DNA from: YA12-FULL-51-18 sp041665305
Lineage (GTDB): Bacteria; Elusimicrobiota; Elusimicrobia; Elusimicrobiales; UBA9959
Reading direction: 5' to 3'
Length of the DNA: 64,000 bases
Assembly: GCA_041665305.1 (NCBI GenBank)
Contig: JBAYJD010000001.1
Location: forward strand, 1 to 64,000
The notes below the pieces were generated by a model that was given only the letters and a program-made list of their open reading frames with translations, did not search any database and was not told where the DNA came from. This document shows, one piece after another, positions 32,563 through 41,889 of this stretch (the first letter of the stretch is position 1; every line of letters starts with the position of its first letter). The position numbers and the translations under genes were made by a program.

Positions 32563-33546
32563 CTACGGTATCGTCCTTAAATAGGTCTTTTCCAGAATAA
32601 ATACGGCGGCCGCAAGGAGCAGCGCCGGGACCAGGAAGAACGGATACAGGTCCGTATAGCTGGAAAAAGTTTTTACTTCGAATTTGGTCTTTTCCAGGGC
32701 GTCTATTCTTTCGTAGATCTTCTGCAGTTCGGGAAAATTTCCGGCGCGGTAAAATTCTCCTCCTGTCCGGTCGGAGATCTCCATAAGCGTGGTCTCGTCC
32801 AGGTCGTCGGTTATGGTCATATAAGGCTGGACGGGGTCGCCCGTGGGGATCCGCGCGGCGCCTTTGGTCGCGGTGCCTATCGTGTAGATCTTAATGCCGT
32901 AAGCCTGGGCGGTCTTGGCCGCCATTACCGGGTCCGTGATCACTCCCACATTGGAGCGTCCGTCGGTCAGGAGTATGATGATCTTGCTTTTAGCCTTGCT
33001 GTCCTTAAGGTGGTTGACCGAGGTCATAATGGCGTCGCCTATGGCCGTGCCGTCCGCTTTGGTCATGTTGATCGCGGTCGAATCCAGCAGCTCCAGCACG
33101 GACTGGTAATCCAGGGTGAGGGGGCAGGCCAGCCCCGCCACTCCTCCGAAGACCACCATGCCGATGCGGTCGTTGACGCGCTTGTGTATGAACTGCGCCG
33201 CCGCGGTCTTGGCCGCGTCCAGCCTGTTGTAGGGATCGAAATCCACGGCGGCCATGCTGTAGGAAGTATCCAGGCAGAGCATTATATCTACGCCTTCGGT
33301 CGGCGGTACGGCGCCTTTTTCAACTTTTTGCGGACGGGCCAGGGAGACGGCCAGAAGTATAAGTACCAGCGTCCTTGTCCAAAAAGGGAAATAGCGGAAC
33401 AGGAGGGTCCTTGCGGTTTCCCGGACCGGCAGGGGAACGGGAAGTTTGACCGCGGCCAGACGCTGCGAGCCCATGCTCCGCGCCGCGAGCGCCGCGAGCA
33501 GAATGACGGGTATGAGCGCCAGAAGGTAGGGATGGCGGAAGGTCAT
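32563..33546 (-). CDS. batA: BatA: VWA-domain membrane protein
   Basis: 327 residues. Membrane helices near 8-22 and 58-72, a VWA domain (about 88-290) with MIDAS DTSYS and TDGRSNVGV, and a C-terminal helix (about 303-320). BatA and BatB are paralogous VWA proteins that are likely to assemble with BatD. Three-base gap to batB and 4-base overlap with the upstream gene. Confidence 0.9.
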   Translation of the reverse strand: MTFRHPYLLALIPVILLAALAARSMGSQRLAAVKLPVPLPVRETARTLLFRYFPFWTRTLVLILLAVSLARPQKVEKGAVPPTEGVDIMLCLDTSYSMAAVDFDPYNRLDAAKTAAAQFIHKRVNDRIGMVVFGGVAGLACPLTLDYQSVLELLDSTAINMTKADGTAIGDAIMTSVNHLKDSKAKSKIIILLTDGRSNVGVITDPVMAAKTAQAYGIKIYTIGTATKGAARIPTGDPVQPYMTITDDLDETTLMEISDRTGGEFYRAGNFPELQKIYERIDALEKTKFEVKTFSSYTDLYPFFLVPALLLAAAVFILEKTYLRTIP

Positions 33547-34502
33547 TCTTGCTTTCCCCCCCCGCCGGCCGCGGCGCGTTCCGGGGCGCGCCTGTCTTCG
33601 TCCTGCCGCGTGTAGTACGCCAGCAGGTCCTTCAGCGCGGCGACCGCCGAGTCGCGCTCTTTTTCGCCCGGTTTGAACTTCGCGAATTTTACCAGGTCCG
33701 CGTTTTCCAGCAGCTCCCTGGTCCTGATGACGGTCTTTATGTCGGCTCCGGTCCCGCGCAATTCCCTGGTGATGTCTCCGGTGGTCAGAAGCTCGGCTTT
33801 GATCCCGAACTGGGCGTCCAGGTAGCCGCGGAAGATATCAGAAAGGCGGCTGTAGAAGTCTTTGACCCGGCCCTCTTCCCAGATCCCGGAAGCGCAGAGT
33901 TCGGCCAGGGCGTCCAAGGCCTTCCGGTGCGCGGAGCGCATGTCGGGCGCGGCGCCGGGCGGGAGGCCCGGCGGGCGGGCCAGATATTTGCGGTAGCCCA
34001 GCCAGGCCGCTCCGGCGGCGGCCAGGAGGCCGGCCAAAAGCCGCAGCCAGGGAATGAATTTGAAGGGCGGATGGATGTCACGGATGTCGCCGGGCGTTTT
34101 TTGCGCGTCGAACAAAGGCAGTACTTCAAGCGCGAAAGAGGGGCTTTTAGCCTCCTTTACCTCCGTCCCTTTTGTCAGGAGCCAGGTGGTCTCCGGGACC
34201 GTGCTTACGCCGATGCCGAAGGCCGCAAGGTCCAGCTCAAAGGCGCCGGTCGTCAACCCCCCGGCCGTTTTGGAGGAGAGCTGTTTTATTTTAAGGAGCT
34301 CGAAGACGTCGTTGGCGAAAGCCGCGGTGTCCGGCCTGACGGAATAGCCGGCCGGCACGGTAAGTTCCAGCCGGAGGGTGAAAGGTTCGGAGAGTTTGGG
34401 CTTGGCGGCCGGCGGAGTCAGTTTAAAGGACACGGTCTGCGCCCCGGCCAGGGCCGGGAGCAGCAAAGCGGTCAGGACGGCGGATCCGGGAAATAGTTTC
34501 AT
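33543..34502 (-). CDS. Bat-operon membrane protein (DUF4381-like)
   Basis: 319 residues. Signal peptide (1-21), a BatD-like beta domain (about 24-145), one membrane helix (about 150-170) and a cytoplasmic helical domain (about 190-295) with basic residues. Genes of this layout regularly sit between the DUF58 and batA genes in Bat loci. Enzymatic motifs absent; probably a structural partner. Both ends overlap neighbours by 4 bases, indicating tight coupling. Confidence 0.7.
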   Translation of the reverse strand: MKLFPGSAVLTALLLPALAGAQTVSFKLTPPAAKPKLSEPFTLRLELTVPAGYSVRPDTAAFANDVFELLKIKQLSSKTAGGLTTGAFELDLAAFGIGVSTVPETTWLLTKGTEVKEAKSPSFALEVLPLFDAQKTPGDIRDIHPPFKFIPWLRLLAGLLAAAGAAWLGYRKYLARPPGLPPGAAPDMRSAHRKALDALAELCASGIWEEGRVKDFYSRLSDIFRGYLDAQFGIKAELLTTGDITRELRGTGADIKTVIRTRELLENADLVKFAKFKPGEKERDSAVAALKDLLAYYTRQDEDRRAPERAAAGGGGKQE

Positions 34503-35395
34503 TGCCGGCCCTTCATCTTTTTCTGGCGCCTTCTGAAGAAGCGCACCACCGGGCCGTAAATATCGGCGGCCGGATCCACGCTTATCCAGTCCGTGCCCGC
34601 GCTTTTAAAGACCTTTTCCATGTTACCGGCCGCCAGGGCCCTCGCGGCCGCGTACTCGGCCAGGAATTCCGGGGAGGAAAGATCCGCCACGACCGGCGCG
34701 GCCCCGGCGTCCTCAAGGCTTGAGGCGTTCATCAGGGCCCGAACCCTGGGCAGCGCGCGCTCCAGCCGGTCTTCGACCAGGACCGGGATCAGGTCGTGGC
34801 GGGCCGAGGTCCGCCGCAGGGCCTTTTCGTATCCGGAATCGTTGAAGTCGGAAATAAGGATTATTATGCCTTTGCGTTTCATCAGCCGGTTGACGGTGTC
34901 CAGCGCCCGGGCCACGGAAGTCGCGCGGCCGCGCGGCGAATAGGCGAGGATCTCGCGGATGATGAGAAGGATGTGGTTCTTTCCTTTTCTGGGCGGGATA
35001 TAAAGTTCCGGCCCGTCGGTGAAGACCAGTAGCCCGGTCTTATCGTTGTTTTTCAGCGCCGAGAAGGCGAACATGGCGGAGAGCTCGGCCGCCGCCTCGT
35101 TCTTGGCTTTTGCCCCGCCGCCGAAGAATTGCGAGGCCGACATGTCGCACACGATCATCAGCGTGAGTTCGCGTTCCTCGACGAACCGTTTTACGAAAGG
35201 TTTGGCGTATCTGGCGGTCACATTCCAGTCTATGGAGCGGACATCGTCGCCCGGGACATATTCCCGCACTTCGGCGAATTCCATACCGCGGCCTTTGAAG
35301 ACGCTCTGGTATTCGCCCGCGAAGGTTTCGCTGACCAGGCGGCCGGTCTTGATCTCTATCTGGCGGACCTTTTTAATTATTTCCGCGGTGTTCAT
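34499..35395 (-). CDS. DUF58 domain protein (Bat operon)
   Basis: 298 residues from the ATG at 35395; an in-frame TTG would add 11. The DUF58 signature YVPGDDVRSIDWNVTAR lies near residues 45-61, followed by a degenerate VWA-like fold (MIVCDMSASQFFG, LVFTDGPE). DUF58 proteins are constant partners of MoxR ATPases and VWA proteins. Soluble, cytoplasmic. Confidence 0.9.
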   Translation of the reverse strand: MNTAEIIKKVRQIEIKTGRLVSETFAGEYQSVFKGRGMEFAEVREYVPGDDVRSIDWNVTARYAKPFVKRFVEERELTLMIVCDMSASQFFGGGAKAKNEAAAELSAMFAFSALKNNDKTGLLVFTDGPELYIPPRKGKNHILLIIREILAYSPRGRATSVARALDTVNRLMKRKGIIILISDFNDSGYEKALRRTSARHDLIPVLVEDRLERALPRVRALMNASSLEDAGAAPVVADLSSPEFLAEYAAARALAAGNMEKVFKSAGTDWISVDPAADIYGPVVRFFRRRQKKMKGRQ

Positions 35396-35478
35396 ATAGT
35401 TGGGCGGAGGGCCGGAGTTCGGGAACAAGGAGCCCTTGACCTTAAAAACCCGGGCGCCTTCCGCCTTCTCCCCCGCCG

Positions 35479-36468
<990 letters not shown>

Positions 36469-36566
36469 AAGGAACCCTCCGATACGAATTAAAAAAAACA
36501 AAAAAGGATGACGGAAAAATATTATAAAAAAATTTCCGTTTTTTCAAGCCGGACTGACGCCTCCGG

Positions 36567-37193
36567 TCACTCTACTCTGAAAAGAGGTTTTGAGTCCTTC
36601 AGTTCGCGGAGCTGCTGCTCCTTGTGGGCCTCTATGTCCGTGCGGATGCGGTTGACGGCTTCCAGGGATTTCAGCCGGATCTCCTCATCGTAATCCTGAA
36701 GTCCTTTATTGAGCACCTGGATGGCTTCCCTGTTGGAAAAATTACCGATGGCCGAAACGGCCTGCAGCCGCGTGTCCTTGTCGTAGGAATTCATCGCCTC
36801 GGACAGGAGCGCGAGGCTTAATTTGCTCTTATCCCTGGACAGGAGATCTATAAGGGATTTCTTTACGCTCTCTTCTGTTTCCTCCTGGAGCATCTTTTTG
36901 ATTATGGAGGGAGCCTGTTCGTCCTGGAGCTGCCACAGCAGTTCCGCGGCGGCCGCGCGGACCTTTTCGTTGGTGTCGGCGGTGAGCGATCTCAGGGTAT
37001 TGATGGTCTGCATCGAGAACCTTATGAGGTAGGCTTTTTCCGGTTTCAACGGCAGCGAGGCCTCCTCGCTCGTCTTGATAAGGTCCGCCTTTACCTGCTC
37101 CGCTACGATCTTCTGCCGCTCATCCTCCTTGCGCTGGTTGATGAGATAATAAATCCCCGCGATGAAGATAAGAAGCATTAAGAACCATTTCAT
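36567..37193 (-). CDS. Membrane-anchored HEAT-repeat protein
   Basis: 208 residues. One N-terminal membrane helix (3-19), a charged linker, then about three HEAT-like repeats (about 55-185), for example DTRLQAVSAIGNFSNREAIQVLNKGL and DEEIRLKSLEAVNRI. Likely a protein-interaction scaffold on the inner membrane. It lies between an amidotransferase gene (9-bp gap upstream) and moxR, so it may be transcribed with the former. Confidence 0.7.
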   Translation of the reverse strand: MKWFLMLLIFIAGIYYLINQRKEDERQKIVAEQVKADLIKTSEEASLPLKPEKAYLIRFSMQTINTLRSLTADTNEKVRAAAAELLWQLQDEQAPSIIKKMLQEETEESVKKSLIDLLSRDKSKLSLALLSEAMNSYDKDTRLQAVSAIGNFSNREAIQVLNKGLQDYDEEIRLKSLEAVNRIRTDIEAHKEQQLRELKDSKPLFRVE

Positions 37194-37202
37194 TTGTTTC
37201 CC

Positions 37203-38036
37203 CTATTCCAGTTCCAGAGTTTTCATTTTCAGCGTTACATTCTTTCCGTCGAGGCGGGCCTCGGCCAGCTGCGGGTCCGACATCTCGCGCCACGGGCCGT
37301 CGTCCAGCGGCTCGCTGGCGAAGATCGCTTTTCCCGCGTCCTTCCTCCAGGCGATGCTGCCGGACTTCCAGCCGGGGGTCATAAGAGCTTCTTTACCGGC
37401 GGCGCCCGTGAAATGGCAGAGGACCCACAGCGCGCGGCCGTCGGACAGGAAAATGTTAAGGCCGTTGTAGGGGGTCTTTTTCCGGGGATGCCGGTCCCTG
37501 ACCGAGAGCCAGACGGTCCTTATTTCTTTGACGGCCATTTCCAGGGCGGTCGCCGGATCGCCGTAGGCGTCCAGCATTTTCATGAGCTGCCAGAAAAGAA
37601 CTTCCGAGTCGTTGTCTCCGGCGACGAATTTTTCGTATTTTCCGAGAGTGGATCTTATCTCCGCCGGGATCTCAAGGGTGCCGTTATGGGAGAAGACGAA
37701 TCCGTTGCCGCTGAAAGGCTGCGTGCAGGCGGAGTTTATCAGCCGTTTTCGCGGGAGTCCTAGAGGGTTGGACGCCCTCCTGATATGCGCCAGGGCCAGT
37801 CCGGAACGGTTTTTATCGACCGCCTGCGCGAACCGGTCCTTTTCGGCGGAGACCGGTCCCCGGCTTTTTACGATCTCCAGTCCGCCGGCCGCGGAATAAA
37901 AGGCCGCGCCCCAGCCGTCCGCCTGCTCGCGGTCCTTTACGGCGGCGGCCTGTTTCGGCAGGGACCTGCTTCCCTCCGCAAAAAGGTCCGCCGGATTAAA
38001 ACGTCCCGCGGATAAGACAGCAGCCATTCTGCACAT
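37203..38036 (-). CDS. Class II glutamine amidotransferase (cytoplasmic, YafJ-like)
   Basis: 277 residues. Starts MCRMA, so Cys2 becomes the N-terminal nucleophile after Met removal. Other Ntn amidotransferase motifs: ADGWGAAFY, LAHIRRAS and FSHNGTLEIP. A stand-alone domain like YafJ/EgtC-type enzymes. Related to the exported paralogue at 19464, sharing the CRM start and spacing of motifs. Substrate unknown. Confidence 0.85.
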   Translation of the reverse strand: MCRMAAVLSAGRFNPADLFAEGSRSLPKQAAAVKDREQADGWGAAFYSAAGGLEIVKSRGPVSAEKDRFAQAVDKNRSGLALAHIRRASNPLGLPRKRLINSACTQPFSGNGFVFSHNGTLEIPAEIRSTLGKYEKFVAGDNDSEVLFWQLMKMLDAYGDPATALEMAVKEIRTVWLSVRDRHPRKKTPYNGLNIFLSDGRALWVLCHFTGAAGKEALMTPGWKSGSIAWRKDAGKAIFASEPLDDGPWREMSDPQLAEARLDGKNVTLKMKTLELE

Positions 38037-38114
38037 GCGAACATTAAATCAATTTTTCTCCTCAAGTTCAACCTTGTTCCGCCCCGAAATCGGCCCGGCC
38101 GGCGCGGGCGTTAC

Positions 38115-38144
38115 TTACGCAGGGCTCAATAAGTTAGATATAAT
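38115..38144 (+). promoter_or_regulatory. Promoter of the RDD gene
   Basis: TTACGC, 18-bp spacer, consensus TATAAT (38139-38144). TAGGAGG follows 10 bases before the ATG at 38178. Confidence 0.55.
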
Positions 38145-38177
38145 TGTCGGAGAGTTCCAGTAGGAGGTCCGCGTATC

Positions 38178-39059
38178 ATGGAGAACGATGATTTTCAGTT
38201 TAGCCGGGACGCCGTAAACGACCCTTTTTCGGACGAACCCCGGTCCGCCCTGCCGCCCCCGGAAGACGAGCCGAGGGGCCTTGTCCCGGCCGGCTTCAAC
38301 GAGCGGTTCCTGGCCTACGCCATAGACGCCGCGCCGTTCGTCCTGGGCGCGTATCTCACCTTCTCCAACATGGTTAAGAACGGGACCGTGCGGTATTCTT
38401 TCGCGGCCGAGAACAGGTGGAAACTGGGCTGGATCGCGGCTTACCTGATTTATGAAACTCTCTTTTCATCCGGCGGACGGGCGACGCTTGGAAAGGCTCT
38501 TATGGGGATCAGGGTCAGGGCTTCGGACGGTTCCGAGCTGCCGGCCGCCAGGGCCTTTATTCGGGCCGTTTCCTATTTCCTCAGCGCCGCGCCCCTGAAC
38601 CTGGGTTATTTTCTCGCGCTGGTTACTCCGGAAAAACGGGCGCTGCACGACTACCTGGGCGGCAGCCGCGTGGTCAGTGTCAAAGAGCGCGGAGAACTGG
38701 CGGGCGGCCTGGTGCTCGCCGTTTCCTGGGCTCTCATGGTAATACTCTCGGTTTCGTGGGTGAACCAGAATTTTCTGCGGCTGGGTCCCGAAGAAAAGAA
38801 GGCCGCCGCGGCGGCTCGGACCACGATCTACAAGATCGCGAAGTTGGAGGAAATATACAAGACGAAGTACGGCGGCTACACCGAGGACTTAAGGCGCCTT
38901 GCGGCTTTGACCGGCAATCCCGTGGCGGTGCGTAACGAGATCATCCGGAACACCGGCTCCGGCACGCTGGTGATCTCGACCGACGGCCGCTCATACGTCA
39001 TCTCCGCGAAGGCCAAAAACTGGCACAGGACCTCGGTCGAGGTCAGAAGCCGTTATTGA
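38178..39059 (+). CDS. RDD-family membrane protein with pilin-like C-terminal domain
   Basis: 293 residues. A Pro/Glu-rich N-terminus (1-35), then the RDD domain with helices at about 48-66 and 76-95, the conserved ATLGKALMGIRVRASDG segment, a helix about 128-150 and ALHDYLGGSRVV. A further helix (about 176-196) is followed by an amphipathic segment TTIYKIAKLEEIYKTKYGGYTEDLRRL strongly resembling the soluble start of type IV pilins and pseudopilins, then beta strands. RDD proteins are proposed transporters; the fusion is unusual. Good SD; own promoter. Confidence 0.75.
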   Translation: MENDDFQFSRDAVNDPFSDEPRSALPPPEDEPRGLVPAGFNERFLAYAIDAAPFVLGAYLTFSNMVKNGTVRYSFAAENRWKLGWIAAYLIYETLFSSGGRATLGKALMGIRVRASDGSELPAARAFIRAVSYFLSAAPLNLGYFLALVTPEKRALHDYLGGSRVVSVKERGELAGGLVLAVSWALMVILSVSWVNQNFLRLGPEEKKAAAAARTTIYKIAKLEEIYKTKYGGYTEDLRRLAALTGNPVAVRNEIIRNTGSGTLVISTDGRSYVISAKAKNWHRTSVEVRSRY

Positions 39060-39067
39060 GCGCGGGG

Positions 39068-39562
39068 TTATTCCCGGCGGCTTTTTTCGGCGCCGCTCTG
39101 GCAGGGCAGGCAGTAGCGGGCGGAAGGAAGCGCCTTGAGGCGTTTTTTATCTATGCCGCGCTTGCAGTGCTCGCAGACTCCGTAAATGCCGTTGTCCAGC
39201 TTGCGCAGGGACGCGTCGATATTGTCGAGCGTTTTGCGTTCGTTGTCGGAAAGCTCGAACAGGATCTCTTTGTCGAGGCTTTGCGTGGCCTGGTCTATGG
39301 AGTCCCCCACCTCGGGCTCCAGCATGTCCAGGTTTTTTTTGTCTTCCACATTCTTGGACAGATTCTCCCTCATCTCGTTCAGTTTGAATTTGATCTCTTC
39401 CAGTTCTTTCCGCGTGAAACCCGTGGGCATGTTTTTTGGAAGGGTTTCCGCTTTGGCCGCATGACGGGCGGTCTTTACGGATTTTTTCGCGGCGCTCGCC
39501 GGTCTTTTCGTTGAGGTCCGCCCGGCGGCGGTTTTTTTAACCGGTGTTTTATTTTTTTTCAT
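39068..39562 (-). CDS. DksA/TraR-family zinc-finger protein
   Basis: 164 residues. A Lys/Ala/Thr-rich basic N-terminus (1-40) is followed by a coiled coil (about 48-120) and the C4 zinc finger CEHCKRGIDKKRLKALPSARYCLPC near the C-terminus. The family binds the RNA polymerase secondary channel or acts as general stress regulators. The basic tail is longer than in DksA and may bind nucleic acid. Converges on the RDD gene with an 8-bp gap. Confidence 0.88.
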   Translation of the reverse strand: MKKNKTPVKKTAAGRTSTKRPASAAKKSVKTARHAAKAETLPKNMPTGFTRKELEEIKFKLNEMRENLSKNVEDKKNLDMLEPEVGDSIDQATQSLDKEILFELSDNERKTLDNIDASLRKLDNGIYGVCEHCKRGIDKKRLKALPSARYCLPCQSGAEKSRRE

Positions 39563-39622
39563 TTTATTGCTCCTGTTATTTTTCGGCGATCCAAATATTC
39601 AAAAAGCTTTTTCGCGCCGTTC

Positions 39623-40600
39623 CTAATGCTGCGAGGTGGTGAAGAACATCGGCCGCCCGGCGGTTATAAAATCTTTTCTGGCCGCCATAAGGTCCCGGTA
39701 ATATTTCGGCATGGTGAAGGCGCCGAGAACGGTGGCGCCGTCCGAGAACCTGAGCCGGGTCCTGAGAGTTCTCTTTATAGCCGAATCCAGGTCCGCGGCT
39801 GAGAACCGTTCCGGGACGGAGGCGGGCGAATCGGTGCAATAGAGGTAGGTCCACGGCATGTCGTAGGACGGTATATAGGCGGAGTAGCTTCGCACGAACC
39901 TGAAGACGCGGCTCAGCGTGTTGCGGATCGCGGGATGCAGCTCGAACTGCAGCGGCGTGCCCGGTCCGGCCTGCATGGCGAAGATGCCGCCGGGCCGGAG
40001 GATGGTCTTAAGCTTGCGGTAGAATTCCAGCGTGTACAGCTGGAAGGCGGGGCCGCCTTCGATGGGGCACGGCAGGTCGGAGTAGACCAGGTCGAATTTC
40101 CGTTCCGTGCGTTCCACGAATTCCCCGGCGTCCTGCACCAGCAGGGTCAGGCGGTCGTCCTTGAAAGCGCCTCTGTGCCAGGCGGACATGTGTTTTTTGG
40201 CGAATTCAAGTATGGCGTAATCGATGTCGGCCATTACCACGCTCTTGATGGTCCTGGAGTTGAGGATATCCCTGGCCGTGGCGCCCTCTCCCCCGCCCAG
40301 GATCAGCGCGGTTTCCGGCTTGCGGTGCATCAGAAGGGCGGGCGTCGTAAGCGATTCGTGGTAGAAGGCTTCGTCGAATTCGCTGGACTGGGTTTCGCTG
40401 TCTATGACCAGCACTTTGCCGAAGGTATGGGTTTTGATCAGGGTGGCGCTCTGGAAATAGGTCTTTGAAGTTTCAAGGACCTTTACCGCTTTATGTGCGT
40501 GCAGTTCGCCGGGCGTAAAGAACTCCACGAACCAGTCGCCTTTCGGCAGCAGGCTTTTGGAATTTTTGATCCAGTCGAACTTTGAGACGGGTATTCTCAT
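39623..40600 (-). CDS. speE: Spermidine synthase (SpeE)
   Basis: 325 residues. Aminopropyl transfer from decarboxylated AdoMet to putrescine. Motifs: WFVEFFTPGELHAHKA, the ETQSSEFDEAFYHESLTTPALL block, the nucleotide-binding ILGGGEGATARDIL, and YSDLPCPIEGGPAFQLYTLEFY. Family enzymes often read DLTDP where this has SDLPCP, so the exact amine acceptor could differ. Nine bases after speD; a two-gene polyamine operon. Confidence 0.9.
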   Translation of the reverse strand: MRIPVSKFDWIKNSKSLLPKGDWFVEFFTPGELHAHKAVKVLETSKTYFQSATLIKTHTFGKVLVIDSETQSSEFDEAFYHESLTTPALLMHRKPETALILGGGEGATARDILNSRTIKSVVMADIDYAILEFAKKHMSAWHRGAFKDDRLTLLVQDAGEFVERTERKFDLVYSDLPCPIEGGPAFQLYTLEFYRKLKTILRPGGIFAMQAGPGTPLQFELHPAIRNTLSRVFRFVRSYSAYIPSYDMPWTYLYCTDSPASVPERFSAADLDSAIKRTLRTRLRFSDGATVLGAFTMPKYYRDLMAARKDFITAGRPMFFTTSQH

Positions 40601-40609
40601 AAGGGACGG

Positions 40610-40963
40610 CTATTTTATCAGCAGGCCGCGTTCCAGTTTCATTACGCTGAAATGCGCGGCTTTGAACGCTTTTTTCAGCCTTTTAAAGGCTTCCCAGGGC
40701 CTGGTCCCGGCTCCGCAGGTGAACAGGTCCACGGAGGCGTAGCCGAATTCCGGCCAGGTATGGATGGCGAAATGGGATTCGGCGATGACGATCACGCCGG
40801 AGACGCCGTAAGGCTCAAAGTGGTGAAAAATGGAATCGATGACCGTGGCGTCGGCCGCTTTTGCCGCGGCTATCATTATGCTCTGCACTTGGTCCACGGA
40901 GGACAGGGTTTTCTTGTCGCACTCGTAAAGCTCCACTATCAGATGCTGGCCCAGGGATTTCAT
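40610..40963 (-). CDS. speD: S-adenosylmethionine decarboxylase proenzyme
   Basis: 117 residues, the short bacterial class. The self-cleavage site is AES63-H64 in VIAESHFAIHTWPEFG, giving the pyruvoyl cofactor from Ser63; Cys83 in DLFTCG is the catalytic cysteine. Supplies decarboxylated AdoMet to SpeE encoded 9 bp downstream. Confidence 0.95.
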   Translation of the reverse strand: MKSLGQHLIVELYECDKKTLSSVDQVQSIMIAAAKAADATVIDSIFHHFEPYGVSGVIVIAESHFAIHTWPEFGYASVDLFTCGAGTRPWEAFKRLKKAFKAAHFSVMKLERGLLIK

Positions 40964-40990
40964 TCTCAGCGCCTTTTTCCTATAATATTC

Positions 40991-41018
40991 TTGTATTTCG
41001 CGGCATTAAATCTATAAA
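40991..41018 (+). promoter_or_regulatory. Candidate promoter for folP
   Basis: TTGTAT, 16-bp spacer, TATAAA; about 55 bp before the folP start. Moderate match only. Confidence 0.4.
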
Positions 41019-41073
41019 ATTAAGCCTTTGATGTCAAACTTCAGCCCCGGCTCCGGGGAATTGCGCTCCTGTT

Positions 41074-41889
41074 ATGATGAAGCTGGATTTTAAAAAAGGC
41101 CGAACGCTGATCTGCGCCGTAGTCAATATCACCCCCGATTCTTTTTCCGACGGAGGGTTGTATCTCGATCCCGCCGCCGCCTTGAAAAGGGCGTTGGAGT
41201 GCCGGGCCGAGGGCGCCGATCTCGTGGACATAGGGGCGGAGTCCTCCCGGCCCGGCAGCGCGCCCGTCCCCCTGGAAACCGAGCTCGCGCGCCTTCTCCC
41301 GGCGGTCAGGGCCGCGGCCGCGGCCCTAGATATCCCGGTTTCGGTGGATACTTACAAGCCGGAAGCGGCGCGGGCCTGTCTTGAGGCGGGAGCTTCCTAC
41401 ATAAACGATATCACGGGGTTCTCCTCCCCGGCCATGATCTCGGAGGTCGCTTCCCGCGGCGCCGGGGCGATCGTCATGCATATGCGCGGTTCGCCCGGCA
41501 CCATGCAGAAAAATCCGGTTTACCGGGCCGTGACGGAGGAAGTGGCGGGGTTCCTGGCGGCCCGGGCGGCCGCCCTGAAAGCGGGAGGTGTTTCCGAGAT
41601 CATACTGGACCCGGGGATAGGCTTCGGGAAGACCCTGCGCCACAATCTTGAGCTTATCAGCCGGCTGGGCTCGGTCAGGTCGCTCGGGTATCCGGTAATG
41701 CTGGGCGTTTCCAGAAAAGCTTTTATCGGGGAGCTCAGCGGGGCGTCAAGGCCGGATGAAAGGCTGCCCGGCACCATAGCCGCCTGCGTCGTCGGCGCGC
41801 TGAACGGGGCCGATATCGTCAGGGTGCATGATGTGGCCGGGGTCCGGGCCGCGTTGGCCGTGGCCGACGCCCTGCGTAATTCTCCATGA
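41074..41889 (+). CDS. folP: Dihydropteroate synthase
   Basis: 271 residues. Condenses pterin pyrophosphate with p-aminobenzoate. Signatures: VVNITPDSFSDGG near 16-28, DIGAESSRPGS near 50-60, DTYKPE, and MHMRGSPGTMQ. Two adjacent ATG codons at the start, weak SD. Overlaps folK-folC by 4 bases. Confidence 0.95.
   Translation: MMKLDFKKGRTLICAVVNITPDSFSDGGLYLDPAAALKRALECRAEGADLVDIGAESSRPGSAPVPLETELARLLPAVRAAAAALDIPVSVDTYKPEAARACLEAGASYINDITGFSSPAMISEVASRGAGAIVMHMRGSPGTMQKNPVYRAVTEEVAGFLAARAAALKAGGVSEIILDPGIGFGKTLRHNLELISRLGSVRSLGYPVMLGVSRKAFIGELSGASRPDERLPGTIAACVVGALNGADIVRVHDVAGVRAALAVADALRNSP

Noticed and set aside
30910..32580. 556-residue plus-strand ORF antisense to batB-batC
   Set aside because: Phe/Leu-rich start comes from complementing the Lys/Gln-rich tail of BatC; no independent support.
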